Shown in pieces: positions 16,162-24,437 of a stretch of DNA of 41,086 bases. A program made the translations under genes and the position numbers. Under the pieces are notes generated by a model. The model was not told the DNA's origin. It saw nothing but the letters and a program-made list of their open reading frames with translations, and ran no database searches. The DNA comes from Pseudomonadota bacterium (GTDB lineage: Bacteria; Pseudomonadota; Alphaproteobacteria; Rickettsiales; UBA3002), in contig JAZKJM010000002.1 of assembly GCA_040384265.1 (NCBI GenBank), positions 121,574 through 162,659 on the forward strand. Reading direction: 5' to 3'. Positions within the stretch are counted from its first letter, which is position 1, and the number at the start of each line of letters is the position of its first letter.

Positions 16162-17505
16162 CTAGACCACCTCGCCGCGCAAGCGCTTCTCCGCCCGGTC
16201 ACGCCCTAAAAGCGCGAACACCGTTTTCATTTCCGGCCCATGCTCGCGGCCCGTCAGCGCCAGGCGCAGCGGCATGAACAGCTCCTTGCCTTTGCGGCCG
16301 GTTTTCTCTTTCACTGCATTCACCAGCGCATCCCAGCTGCTTTCATTCCACTCGCCCGATGGCAACAAGCTCGCCGCTTCGGCGGTGAATGCTGCATCCC
16401 CAATCACCGGTGCGATGGGCTGGTGCAGCACTTCCCACCAATCTTTCGCATCGTCGATGGTGGTCAGATTCGCCTTGATCGCTTCCCAGAACGTGGCATC
16501 GATGCTTCCCATACCGCGCACGGCCAACTGCGGCTGCACATCCGCAAACGGCAATTGGTGCAGCAATTTCTGGTTCAGCCGCTCCAGCTCGTTCGGGTCA
16601 TAATTCGCCATCGCGCGGCCCAACTTGCCAATCGCAAATGCTGCAACCAGCGCCTCCATCGATTCCGCCAGATCAATCGCATCCGACGTGCCGATTTTCG
16701 CGAGATAACTCGCCAGCACCACCGGAAAAATCCCGCCTTCGCGCAGCGAGCGAATATCCCCGCCGCCGACGCGTTTGCTGATTTTGCCTTCCTTCATTTT
16801 GAGCAGCGCCATATGGCCAAACACCGGCACCGCGTGGCCGAGCGCCTCCATGATCTGCACCTGCGTCGCGGTGTTGCTCACATGGTCCTCGCCGCGGATG
16901 ATATGGGTGATGCCCATCTCCCCGTCATCGACCGAGGTGGCGAAGGTGAACAGCACCACCCCGTCCTCACGGAACAGCACCGGGTCGCCCAGCTTGCCGC
17001 CATCAAATTCCACGCGGCCGCGGATCATGTCGTCCCACACAATCGGCGCCGCGTTCATTTTAAAGCGCCAGTGCGGGCGGCGGCCTTCGGCCTCGTATTG
17101 CGCGCGTTTTTCTGCCGTCTCGTTCAGCGCACCGCGATCGTAAATCGGCGGCAGCCCACGCCCAATCAGCATCTTGCGTTTGATGTCGAGCTCTTCCGCC
17201 GTTTCATAGCACGGGTAAAGCCGCCCATCCGCAATCAGCTTTTCGCGGCCGAGCGCATAGCGGTCGAACCGCTCGGATTGCTTGGTCAGCACATCCCACG
17301 GCAGGCCCAGCCATTGCAGGTCTTCCTTCAACCCGTCCTCATACTGCGCCTCGCTGCGCGCGCGATCCGTATCATCCACCCGCAGCATAAACTGGCCGCC
17401 CATGGCTTTGGCGAACAGGTAATTCACCAGCGCCGTGCGCACATTCCCCACATGCAGCCAGCCAGTTGGGCTGGGCGCGAAACGAACTAAAACAGGTTGG
17501 GTCAT
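16162..17505 (-). CDS. gltX: Glutamyl-tRNA synthetase
   Basis: A 447-residue class I synthetase. HVGN at 18-21 (in RFAPSPTGWLHVGN) and KISKR at 241-245 are the ATP-binding signatures, and RVDDTDRARSE is the Glu-binding segment. Many alphaproteobacteria carry two gltX genes, one of them charging tRNA-Gln for transamidation; which type this is cannot be told here. It has an ATG start with GGAA eight bases upstream (GGAAATGCC before the ATG). It is convergent with the gene at 15644. Confidence 0.95.
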   Translation of the reverse strand: MTQPVLVRFAPSPTGWLHVGNVRTALVNYLFAKAMGGQFMLRVDDTDRARSEAQYEDGLKEDLQWLGLPWDVLTKQSERFDRYALGREKLIADGRLYPCYETAEELDIKRKMLIGRGLPPIYDRGALNETAEKRAQYEAEGRRPHWRFKMNAAPIVWDDMIRGRVEFDGGKLGDPVLFREDGVVLFTFATSVDDGEMGITHIIRGEDHVSNTATQVQIMEALGHAVPVFGHMALLKMKEGKISKRVGGGDIRSLREGGIFPVVLASYLAKIGTSDAIDLAESMEALVAAFAIGKLGRAMANYDPNELERLNQKLLHQLPFADVQPQLAVRGMGSIDATFWEAIKANLTTIDDAKDWWEVLHQPIAPVIGDAAFTAEAASLLPSGEWNESSWDALVNAVKEKTGRKGKELFMPLRLALTGREHGPEMKTVFALLGRDRAEKRLRGEVV

Positions 17506-17601
17506 GGCATTTCCTTCAGTTGAAGCGCGTGTTTAGGGGATTTGCGCGCCAAGTTCAACATATAGTGATTCACTTGAAAATTCTCAAACTATCTACCCAC
17601 T

Positions 17602-17694
17602 CCGTCATCCTGCGGCTCGACCGTAGGATCTCAGGCCACGCATTCAGGTTGGGTATGCTGCCTGAGATCCTACGCTCAAGGCGTAGGATGACGG
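17602..17694. repeat. Dispersed palindromic element, copy 1
   Basis: A 93-bp imperfect inverted repeat. The arms (about 35 nt each, CCGTCATCCT... and ...AGGATGACGG) enclose a 23-nt loop. It lies between gltX and nadE and is nearly identical to the element at 24266-24359. This resembles the intergenic palindromes common in alphaproteobacterial genomes. Confidence 0.85.
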
Positions 17695-17707
17695 CGGAGA
17701 ACCGGCA

Positions 17708-19381
17708 TCACGCAAACTTCCACGCATTCGTAATCGGCCAGCGGCGATCCCGCCCAAACGCCATCGGCGTGATTTTTACCCCCGGTGCGCTTTGGCGGCG
17801 CTTATATTCTGCTGCGGCCACCATGCGCGCCACCCGGGCAACCGCCACGGGGTCCATGCCCTCGCCCACCAGTTCGGCAACGGATTTCTGCCGCTCGACC
17901 AGCCCGCGCAGCATCGCATCCAGCTCCGCATAGGGCGGCAGCGAATCATCATCCCGCTGGTTGGGGCGCAGCTCGGCGGTCGGCGGCTTCGTAATCATCC
18001 GCTGCGGAATGACTTCTCCCGCCGCACCAAGAAATCCTAGCTCCACCAATGCCTCCACACGCAGTGTGGTGCGCCATTGGGCGAGTTTGAACACGGTGGT
18101 TTTATACACGTCCTTCAGCACCGAAAACCCGCCGCACATATCGCCATACAGCGTCGCATAGCCGACCGACATTTCGGATTTATTGCCCGTCGTCAGCACC
18201 ATGGCGCCGAATTTATTACTCAGCGCCATCAACAGCAAGCCGCGCATCCGCGCCTGAATATTTTCCTCGGTGGTGTCCGCATGCCGCCCCTCAAACAGCG
18301 GCGCCAGCGTCTGCCGCGCAGTGTCAATCAGCGGCGTAATCGGCATCGTATCCATGCGCAAGCCCAGCGCTGTCGCCAGCTGCTCAGCATCCTCCAAACT
18401 ATCCAGCGAGGTGAACGGCGAGGACAGGCGAATCGCATGCACCTTGTCCGCCCCCAGCGCATCCGCCGCAATCGCCGCACTCACGCCCGAATCGATCCCG
18501 CCCGAGAGGCCAAGCACAACGCCGGGGAATTTATTCTTCTGCACATAATCGCGCAACCCCAGCACCAACGCGCGGTAAATCGTTTCCTCGTCCGAGCGCA
18601 CTTCCACCATCGGCGCTGCCACACATTCCCAGCCCTGCGCCCGCTTCTCCCAGCGGGTCACCCCGAGCGATTCCGCAAACGCCGGAAGCCGCGCCACATC
18701 GCCACCGCTGGGCCCGCGCGCGTAGGAGCGGCCATCGAACACCAGCTCATCCTGCCCACCAACAAGGTTCAAATACACCACCGGCAGCCCGGTTGCATGC
18801 GCCGCCGCATCCACCACTTTTTTGCGCTGGTTGGCCTTGCCGATATGGTAGGGCGAGGCATTCTGCACCAGCAGCATTTCCGCGCCTTGGGCTGCCAACA
18901 TGGTGGCAAGCGCCACATCCCACACCTCTTCGCAAATGAGTATGCCAAGGGTGATGCCGCGCCAATGCAGCACGGTGGGCGCGGCGCCGATATCGAACAC
19001 GCGTTTCTCATCGAACACGCCGTAATTGGGCAGATCATGCTTGGCGCGCACCAGCGTCAGCGCGCCTTTGGCGGCAAGCAGGCTGGCGTTATAGGTCTGC
19101 GTGCCTTCATACCAGACACTGCCAAAAATCAGGTCGCACGGCAGGTCTGCCGTCGCTGCCGCCAGTTCCTGCGCCGCCGCCATCGCCATCTCGCGGAAGG
19201 CCGGAATCAGCACCAGGTCCTCTGGCGGATAGCCGGTCAGCGCCATTTCCGGGTACAGCACCAGATCCGCCCCCTGCGCCGCCGCATCGCGCGCAATAGC
19301 CACCATACGCGCCGCATTGCCCGCAAGGTCGCCGACCGTCGGGTTCATCTGGGCAAGGGCAAGGGTGAAAGCGGTTGTCAT
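17708..19381 (-). CDS. nadE: Glutamine-dependent NAD+ synthetase
   Basis: A 557-residue two-domain enzyme making NAD from deamido-NAD, ATP and glutamine. The N-terminal nitrilase-like glutaminase has the triad Glu45 (YPEMALTGYPPEDL), Lys114 and Cys150 (LICEEVWD). The C-terminal synthetase has the SGGIDS ATP-pyrophosphatase loop at about 293-298. I took the MTTAFTLALAQ start; a start six codons upstream (19399) is possible, and neither has a strong ribosome site. It lies between a palindromic element and the divergent gene at 19447. Confidence 0.95.
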   Translation of the reverse strand: MTTAFTLALAQMNPTVGDLAGNAARMVAIARDAAAQGADLVLYPEMALTGYPPEDLVLIPAFREMAMAAAQELAAATADLPCDLIFGSVWYEGTQTYNASLLAAKGALTLVRAKHDLPNYGVFDEKRVFDIGAAPTVLHWRGITLGILICEEVWDVALATMLAAQGAEMLLVQNASPYHIGKANQRKKVVDAAAHATGLPVVYLNLVGGQDELVFDGRSYARGPSGGDVARLPAFAESLGVTRWEKRAQGWECVAAPMVEVRSDEETIYRALVLGLRDYVQKNKFPGVVLGLSGGIDSGVSAAIAADALGADKVHAIRLSSPFTSLDSLEDAEQLATALGLRMDTMPITPLIDTARQTLAPLFEGRHADTTEENIQARMRGLLLMALSNKFGAMVLTTGNKSEMSVGYATLYGDMCGGFSVLKDVYKTTVFKLAQWRTTLRVEALVELGFLGAAGEVIPQRMITKPPTAELRPNQRDDDSLPPYAELDAMLRGLVERQKSVAELVGEGMDPVAVARVARMVAAAEYKRRQSAPGVKITPMAFGRDRRWPITNAWKFA

Positions 19382-19446
19382 GTAATCTTCATACTTCATC
19401 TATCAGGTTTTGCTAGAACTTAGCGTTCATGATGAGGAGATTTCAT

Positions 19447-19878
19447 ATGGGTTCGCGTAAACGTCACTTGCCGGGGGAGAAAAAAGCTCCACAACCGATT
19501 GCCAAGCCTGCCAGCGCGCAATCCATCCTCGCGCAAGGCCCCATGGGCACCAAGCAAATGCTGGAGCAGATCACGGGAATCAAGTGGCAGTCGGTTGGCA
19601 GAGAAGAATATGAATCGATAGGGTTTTCCACCGTGGACGAAGCGCGCGCGTTTAAATACAAATACTTCCCAGATACCCAGACGGGCGCCGAAGCTATACT
19701 GGAGGAGGGTTGGTCAGAGACGACTATTCTGCTGGCACCTGTTTACATAATGCAATGGAAGCTGGCAGAATTTGAAAACGAGCACGCCCGCGTCCCCGGC
19801 TTACTGGAACTCCTTGCCCAGCAAAAAGCGTTGCAAGAACAAGCCGCTAAAGCGCCTTTTCAAGCTCGGGCAAGATAG
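19447..19878 (+). CDS. Unknown protein
   Basis: A 143-residue protein that I do not recognise. A basic, Pro-rich N terminus (MGSRKRHLPGEKKAPQPIAKP) leads to an ordered-looking core with TGIKWQSVGREEYESIGFSTVDEARAFKYKYFPDTQTGAEAILEEGW, then a helical C terminus ending in Gln/Ala repeats. The start at 19447 is preferred because GAGGAG stands seven bases upstream; Met codons at 19429 and 19432 are less well placed. Its last 32 bp overlap the 3' end of etfA on the opposite strand. There is no signal peptide. Confidence 0.65.
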   Translation: MGSRKRHLPGEKKAPQPIAKPASAQSILAQGPMGTKQMLEQITGIKWQSVGREEYESIGFSTVDEARAFKYKYFPDTQTGAEAILEEGWSETTILLAPVYIMQWKLAEFENEHARVPGLLELLAQQKALQEQAAKAPFQARAR

Positions 19879-20776
19879 TGAACAAATCGCCTACCAGCCC
19901 ATAATCCGCGATTTCGAAAATCGGGGCGTTTTCGTCTTTGTTGATGGCGACGATGACCTTGCTCTCCTTCATCCCGGCGAGATGCTGGATGGCACCCGAA
20001 ATCCCCACCGCGATGTAAAGCTCCGGCGCCACCACCTTGCCGGTCTGGCCCACCTGCCAGTCGCTGGGCACATAGCCCGCATCCACTGCGGCACGACTCG
20101 CGCCAAGTGCCGCATTCAATTTATCGGCAATGCCGTTAAGCATGGCAAAATTCTCCTTGCTGCCAAGCCCGCGACCGCCGGAAATCACCACCCGCGCCGC
20201 GGTTAATTCCGGCCGCTCGGATTTGGATTCCGTAACCGAGATAAAGCGCGACAGGGTTTGCACCGGCACCGCAGGCACATCCACCACCTGTGCCGCGCCA
20301 CCCGTTTCGGCAACCTTGTCGAACGCCGTCGCCCGCACGGTGATGATCTTAATCGCATCGGTCGATTGCACCGTCTCCAGCGCATTGCCCGCATAGATCG
20401 GGCGCACGAAGGTGTCGGCACTCACCACCGCCGTAATCTCGGAAATTTGCTGCATATCGAGCAGCGCCGCCACCCGCGGCATCACATCCTTGCCGATGCT
20501 GGTCGCGGCCGCCAGCACATGGCTGTAGCCCGCCGCCACCTCAGCGATAAATGGCGCCAAATTTTCTGCCAGCGGATGCGCATACAGCACATCATCCTCA
20601 ACCAGTATTTGTGCAATCCCATCCAGTTTTGCTGCAGCTTCAATTACGCCTGCAATATTGTGGCCTGCGAGCAGCACATGCACCTCGCCACCGATCTTTT
20701 TTGCTGCACCAATGGCTGCACGCGTTGCCGGACTAATTGTGCTGCCGTCATGTTCTGCGAATACGAGAATGGTCAT
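19847..20776 (-). CDS. etfA: Electron transfer flavoprotein alpha subunit
   Basis: A 309-residue protein. The N-terminal domain starts [10 protein letters not shown]. The C-terminal FAD domain carries [61 protein letters not shown] and [22 protein letters not shown], the FAD-binding signature of EtfA. The EtfAB dimer passes electrons from acyl-CoA and similar dehydrogenases to ETF:quinone oxidoreductase. It lies one base after etfB, so they form one operon. Its 3' end overlaps the convergent gene at 19447 by 32 bp. Confidence 0.97.
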   Translation of the reverse strand: MTILVFAEHDGSTISPATRAAIGAAKKIGGEVHVLLAGHNIAGVIEAAAKLDGIAQILVEDDVLYAHPLAENLAPFIAEVAAGYSHVLAAATSIGKDVMPRVAALLDMQQISEITAVVSADTFVRPIYAGNALETVQSTDAIKIITVRATAFDKVAETGGAAQVVDVPAVPVQTLSRFISVTESKSERPELTAARVVISGGRGLGSKENFAMLNGIADKLNAALGASRAAVDAGYVPSDWQVGQTGKVVAPELYIAVGISGAIQHLAGMKESKVIVAINKDENAPIFEIADYGLVGDLFTILPELEKAL

Positions 20777-20777
20777 G

Positions 20778-21527
20778 CTAGATTACCTTCGCAATGTTGC
20801 GCAATGTGTCGACCAGCTCGGCGACATCCTTCACCTTGCCGCCGCCCTTGCGTTTGGGCGGTTCCGCCACGGTCACAATCGTCGTGCGGGTCGTCACTTC
20901 CACCCCAAGCTCGGCCGGGGTGAGCGTCGCCAACGGCTTCGCGCGCGCTTTCATAATGTCGGGCAATTTCGCGTAGCGCGGCTCATTCAGCCGCAAATCG
21001 GTGGTGATGACCGCGGGCAGCGTCACCGCAATCGTCATCAACCCGCCATCCACCTCACGGGTGACAATGGCTTCACTCCCTGCAATCTCCACCTTCGAGG
21101 CAAAGGTCGCCTGCGGCCAGCCCAGCAGTGCCGCCAGCATTTGCCCGGTTTGGTTGGCGTCGTCATCAATCGCCTGTTTGCCGGCGATGACGAGCCCGAT
21201 TTGCTCCTTGAGCACAATTTCCTTGAGCAGTTTGGCTGCCACCAGCGGCTCAATGCGACTATCCACACTCACCGCAATCGCCCTGTCCGCGCCCACTGCA
21301 AGCGCCGTGCGCAGTGTTTCCTCCACCGCTTTGGTGCCGATGGACACCACCACCACTTCCGTCGCGATGCCTTTTTCCTTGAGGCGGATCGCCTCTTCCA
21401 CCGCGATTTCATCGAACGGGTTCATGCTCATTTTGACATTGGCCAACTCGACCCCGGAGCCATCCGCCTTGACGCGAATCTTGACGTTATAATCAACCAC
21501 CCGTTTGACCGGCACCAATATGCGCAT
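20778..21527 (-). CDS. etfB: Electron transfer flavoprotein beta subunit
   Basis: A 249-residue protein, the usual EtfB length. It begins [25 protein letters not shown] and contains the EtfB signature region [23 protein letters not shown] and an AMP-binding segment ([23 protein letters not shown]). The true start is 21527 with AAAGGAG seven bases upstream; the open frame to 21692 includes the palindromic repeat and is not native. Directly followed by etfA. Confidence 0.97.
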   Translation of the reverse strand: MRILVPVKRVVDYNVKIRVKADGSGVELANVKMSMNPFDEIAVEEAIRLKEKGIATEVVVVSIGTKAVEETLRTALAVGADRAIAVSVDSRIEPLVAAKLLKEIVLKEQIGLVIAGKQAIDDDANQTGQMLAALLGWPQATFASKVEIAGSEAIVTREVDGGLMTIAVTLPAVITTDLRLNEPRYAKLPDIMKARAKPLATLTPAELGVEVTTRTTIVTVAEPPKRKGGGKVKDVAELVDTLRNIAKVI

Positions 21528-21609
21528 GCACTGCTCCTTTGCTAGAATCACTGTGCGTGTTTTTTCACCCGAACGCAAGCGCGCGGCATGCAGTGCACCA
21601 TATGCGCAT

Positions 21610-21684
21610 GTCACCCCGTCGCATGACGGGGCCATCTTCAACGCCACCCAAAAACAGGTGGACCCCGTCATGCGACGGGGTGAC
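21610..21684. repeat. Nested palindromic repeat upstream of etfB
   Basis: Perfect 22-bp inverted arms (21610-21631 and 21663-21684), each itself nearly palindromic around CCCCGTC-GCAT-GACGGGG, enclose a 31-nt loop. It sits between etfB and the gene at 21723. It is unrelated in sequence to the elements at 17602 and 24266. Also usable as a terminator-like hairpin, although it lacks a T-run. Confidence 0.8.
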
Positions 21685-21722
21685 AATGGCAAGAACCGAT
21701 ACGAATAAAAACGCTGCGAAGA

Positions 21723-21917
21723 TTACTTCTTCAGCACCAGCAAAAGCACCAGCATGGCAATCGCCCCCGCTTGCAGGGCGACGCGGGCGACCATCAGCTT
21801 ATTGCCATATTTGCGGTTGGCTTCGCCACCCCTGGCCATCAGCGCAATGCCTGCGATAAGCACCGCCGCTGTCGCCAGCATCAGCCCGATTAGCACGATG
21901 CTGCCAACGCCACTCAT
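21723..21917 (-). CDS. Twin-transmembrane (HIG1-like) small protein
   Basis: A 64-residue protein with two membrane helices (about residues 4-24 and 44-62) joined by a short loop ARGGEANRKYGNKLMVARVALQAG. This layout, with an R-x-Q-like second helix (RVALQ), matches small alphaproteobacterial twin-transmembrane proteins related to HIG1 proteins, which associate with respiratory complexes in mitochondria. The start at 21917 overlaps the stop of the CHCC zinc-finger gene (ATGA), so the two are coupled. Confidence 0.75.
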   Translation of the reverse strand: MSGVGSIVLIGLMLATAAVLIAGIALMARGGEANRKYGNKLMVARVALQAGAIAMLVLLLVLKK

Positions 21918-22093
21918 CCGGCAAGCGTTCCGCTGCGCAATTGGCGCAACACATAGGTGCGGCTGCAATACGGGCAGGTCACCGAATCGCCCTGGTCATG
22001 ATCGGTATGCAGGTAAACGCGTGGATGGCCCAGCGCCCCACCGCCGCCATCGCAGGCGATTTCCGTGGTCGAGATTTCGATGGTTTCAAACAT
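21914..22093 (-). CDS. CHCC-type zinc-finger protein (NDUFS6-like)
   Basis: A 59-residue protein read on the minus strand from 22093. It starts MFETIEISTTEIACDGG and has Cys14, a GHPRVYLH segment with His23, and VTCPYCSRTYVL (Cys40, Cys43). This is the CHCC zinc-finger pattern shared with the mitochondrial complex I accessory subunit NDUFS6 and its bacterial homologues. It is short, so easily missed. Its stop overlaps the start of the twin-transmembrane gene (ATGA). Co-translation with a HIG1-like protein hints at a shared respiratory role. Confidence 0.85.
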   Translation of the reverse strand: MFETIEISTTEIACDGGGGALGHPRVYLHTDHDQGDSVTCPYCSRTYVLRQLRSGTLAG

Positions 22094-22101
22094 AAGCGCG
22101 C

Positions 22102-23049
22102 CTAATTTGCGAAAACGAATTGCGGACCCGCTTTGGGTACTGCCCCTGCCCTACTATTGTCAAGGCTCACCCGCCGGACGGAATCCCCCGCCAGCTTCGG
22201 CGCGGTATCGCTTGCCATCACCGCCGGTGCGGCATCCGCCACCGCGACCACCGGTGCCGCCGGGGCCGGGCGAACCACGACCACCTCGCTAGAACTACGC
22301 GCCGCATCATGCACCTCAATCACCCGCGATTTGCGCGGTTCCGCCATCACCCGTGCAGGGGCCACCACACGGGTCATCGGCGCGGCTGCGGGCGCAGTTG
22401 GCGCATTTCCAGCCAGTGCCATGGTTGCCGCCTCGCCGCCTTTGCTGGCCCGCGCCGAGGCCACTTTGGCGACAATACGGTTCCAGCTGCGTTCAATATC
22501 GCTCAGGTAGCGCGCCCCATGCACCGGCGTGCGTGAATGATACGCCGCCGTGGCCTTGATCCAGTCCCCCAGCGTCGCATAATTATCATGCAGAAATTTA
22601 GCCGCATAGGCCACGTTGGTCGATGGGTCAAACGCCTGATTCAAGTCAGCAAATGCCTTGGGGTGGTGCTTCAGGTTCACCTGCATACACCCCACATCGA
22701 TGCTGCGATAGCCCTTGGCGATGAGGCTCTGCGTCTGCGCAATCGCCTCGGCCTTGCTGTTGAACACATAACCCTTGCCCTCGACATTGATCGTCCACGG
22801 CCAGGGCACATTCATGCCCAGCGCCTTGTGCCAACGACCGGATTCCGTGGTGGCAATGGCGGCAAGCAAATGGGTCGGGATGCCGTTTTTCTGCTCCTCG
22901 ACCGGGAAATACTGGGTGCATTGGCGCGCGCCCTCAATCAGCGGGTCGGCCTGCGCGTGCGCCGGGGTCGGCGCCAGCGCCATGCCCAGAAGCATGGTCG
23001 CCACGGCCGCGACGGGGAAGCGGGTGAAGGTCTGCGCCTTTTTTGTCAT
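22102..23049 (-). CDS. Exported lytic transglycosylase (SLT domain)
   Basis: A 315-residue protein. It has a Sec signal peptide (MTKKAQTF..., cleavage near AHA-QA at about 32). The soluble lytic transglycosylase fold follows, with catalytic Glu69 in AIATTESGRW, DVGCMQVNLKHHP, the NVAYAAKFLHD segment and ATAAYHSRTP. It cleaves peptidoglycan glycan chains in the periplasm. The C-terminal 110 residues are Ala/Pro/Val-rich and likely disordered. The start at 23049 is taken for the signal peptide and a GGTGA upstream; the frame from 23253 overlaps the divergent prepilin gene. It lies 8 bp downstream of the CHCC gene's start region, on the same strand. Confidence 0.9.
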   Translation of the reverse strand: MTKKAQTFTRFPVAAVATMLLGMALAPTPAHAQADPLIEGARQCTQYFPVEEQKNGIPTHLLAAIATTESGRWHKALGMNVPWPWTINVEGKGYVFNSKAEAIAQTQSLIAKGYRSIDVGCMQVNLKHHPKAFADLNQAFDPSTNVAYAAKFLHDNYATLGDWIKATAAYHSRTPVHGARYLSDIERSWNRIVAKVASARASKGGEAATMALAGNAPTAPAAAPMTRVVAPARVMAEPRKSRVIEVHDAARSSSEVVVVRPAPAAPVVAVADAAPAVMASDTAPKLAGDSVRRVSLDNSRAGAVPKAGPQFVFAN

Positions 23050-23097
23050 CGTCACCAATTCTAGCAAGAGCCATGCCGGGATACAAAAGAAATCCGT

Positions 23098-23125
23098 ATG
23101 ACAAATCACGGCTTTTCCATATAAT
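23098..23125 (+). promoter_or_regulatory. Promoter of the prepilin-like gene
   Basis: ATGACA (23098-23103) and a consensus TATAAT (23120-23125) are 16 bp apart, pointing to the gene at 23156 with its AAGGTG ribosome site. Confidence 0.6.
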
Positions 23126-23155
23126 GGGGGATAAACCATTAAGGTGCTATATTCC

Positions 23156-23911
23156 ATGGAAACACCCGCCCCCTCGCGCCGCCGCAGCGCCGGTTTCACG
23201 CTGGTCGAGCTCTCCATCGTCCTTGCCATTATCGGGCTGCTGGTTGGTGGCATTGCCGCCCTGCGCGGCTACACCCGCAGCGCCGGTATCACCACCATGA
23301 TGAATGAAAGCAAATACTTCATCGACGCCTTCAACCAGTTCCAGACGCGCTACAGCTCCCCCCCCGGCGACTACAAGAATGCAAGCGTCGCATGGACAGG
23401 CGCCGGCAACGGCGATGGAAACGGGTTGATCCGCGCCGGCTCCGCCCCCCTGACGGCCGAACTTTATTATGTCTTCCAACACCTTGCCAAAGCAGGCTTC
23501 ATCCCCGGCACCTATACCGGGGCGGCCAACAGCAACGGTGGGGCCAGCATCGGCACCAACGTCCCGGGCTCCGCCATGGGCGCCGTGGCCTTCATGTTCG
23601 ACCACCCCGACGCCACCGACGGCAATGTCAGCGGCGATGCGCTCTATTTCGACGGGTTCTACGGCAACGTCCTGCGCGTCGCCGGGCTCGACGACAACTC
23701 CGCCGTCACCCCCGCCAAAGCGTTCCTGACCACCAAACAAGCCTACCAGCTGGACGATAAATACGACGACGGCCAGCCCGGCACCGGCAACATCACCACC
23801 CCCATCAGCACCGCACTCAGCGGCTGCGCCACCTCAGCCGCCACCACCGCACTCTACACCCAGTCCAACTCCGAACTCAAAGTCTGCTATTTCCTGATTC
23901 GCCTCCAATAG
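23156..23911 (+). CDS. Type IV prepilin-like protein
   Basis: A 251-residue protein. The N terminus has the prepilin signal: a basic leader (PAPSRRRSAG), the G-F cleavage and methylation site, then FTLVELSIVLAIIGLLVGG with Glu at +5. A prepilin peptidase should cut after Gly13. The remainder is a Gly/Asp/Asn/Thr-rich globular domain with a Cys pair near the C terminus (SGCATSA ... KVCYF). It is larger than major pilins and resembles minor pilins or pseudopilins. No other pilus or type II secretion gene is next to it. A GTG at 23144 is an alternative start. Confidence 0.88.
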   Translation: METPAPSRRRSAGFTLVELSIVLAIIGLLVGGIAALRGYTRSAGITTMMNESKYFIDAFNQFQTRYSSPPGDYKNASVAWTGAGNGDGNGLIRAGSAPLTAELYYVFQHLAKAGFIPGTYTGAANSNGGASIGTNVPGSAMGAVAFMFDHPDATDGNVSGDALYFDGFYGNVLRVAGLDDNSAVTPAKAFLTTKQAYQLDDKYDDGQPGTGNITTPISTALSGCATSAATTALYTQSNSELKVCYFLIRLQ

Positions 23912-23980
23912 CGGCGCTTTTTCGCGTGTTTCTTGCCATTTTTTCTGCTAGGATGAAGGCAGGATACGGATGGAGGAACG

Positions 23981-24256
23981 ATGGCTCGCGCAACGCCCGA
24001 CATGGAACTGATGCTACGCAACTACCGGCTGACGACCGCCGAAATCCTCTACCACTTCCCCGATCACCCCGTGCTGCTGCAAAGCTTCGTCTGGCAGGAG
24101 CTCGACCTCGCCCCGAAATTCCCCGGCCTGAAAAAATTCCTCGCCTTCTGGGACCGTGAGCTGGATGGCAAAATCCATTCCGTCAAAGTCATGCACGCCG
24201 AAATTATCACCCCGCAGGAATTCCGCTTCCGCAACGCGCCGATCGTAGTGCACTGA
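23981..24256 (+). CDS. usg: Usg family protein
   Basis: A 91-residue protein. The string YRLTTAEILYHFPDHPVLLQSFVWQELDLAPKFP... followed by FLAFWDRELDGKIHSVKV is the conserved body of the alphaproteobacterial Usg family, a small protein first noted near the trp operon, of unknown biochemical role. A GGAGG six bases before the ATG supports the start. No trp gene is nearby here. Confidence 0.9.
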   Translation: MARATPDMELMLRNYRLTTAEILYHFPDHPVLLQSFVWQELDLAPKFPGLKKFLAFWDRELDGKIHSVKVMHAEIITPQEFRFRNAPIVVH

Positions 24257-24265
24257 GCCCCTCCG

Positions 24266-24359
24266 CCGTCATCCTGCGGCTCGACCGCAGGATCTCAGGC
24301 AACGGATTCAGGCCTCGGTATGCTGCCTGAGATCCTACGCTCACGGCGTAGGATGACGG
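24266..24359. repeat. Dispersed palindromic element, copy 2
   Basis: A 94-bp element nearly identical to that at 17602-17694, with the same arms (CCGTCATCCTGCGG ... GGATGACGG) and the conserved inner TATGCTGCCTGAGATCCTACG. It lies between usg and the glycosyltransferase. Differences are concentrated in the loop. Confidence 0.85.
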
Positions 24360-24437
24360 AGTGCACTGGAAATCCGGAGGTAAACAGACCTCCACTCTTC
24401 AGTCGCCAGCCGCCCGCGAATCATGTAGGCATAGCAC

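Noticed and set aside
16240-17490. Plus-strand frame of 416 codons
   Set aside because: Antisense to gltX; no ribosome site and shadow-like composition.
17602-17694. Reading the palindrome as a CRISPR or terminator
   Set aside because: There is no repeat-spacer series and no T-run; a second copy in another gap fits a dispersed element better.
18077-19423. Plus-strand frame of 448 codons
   Set aside because: Antisense to nadE, whose catalytic motifs are intact.
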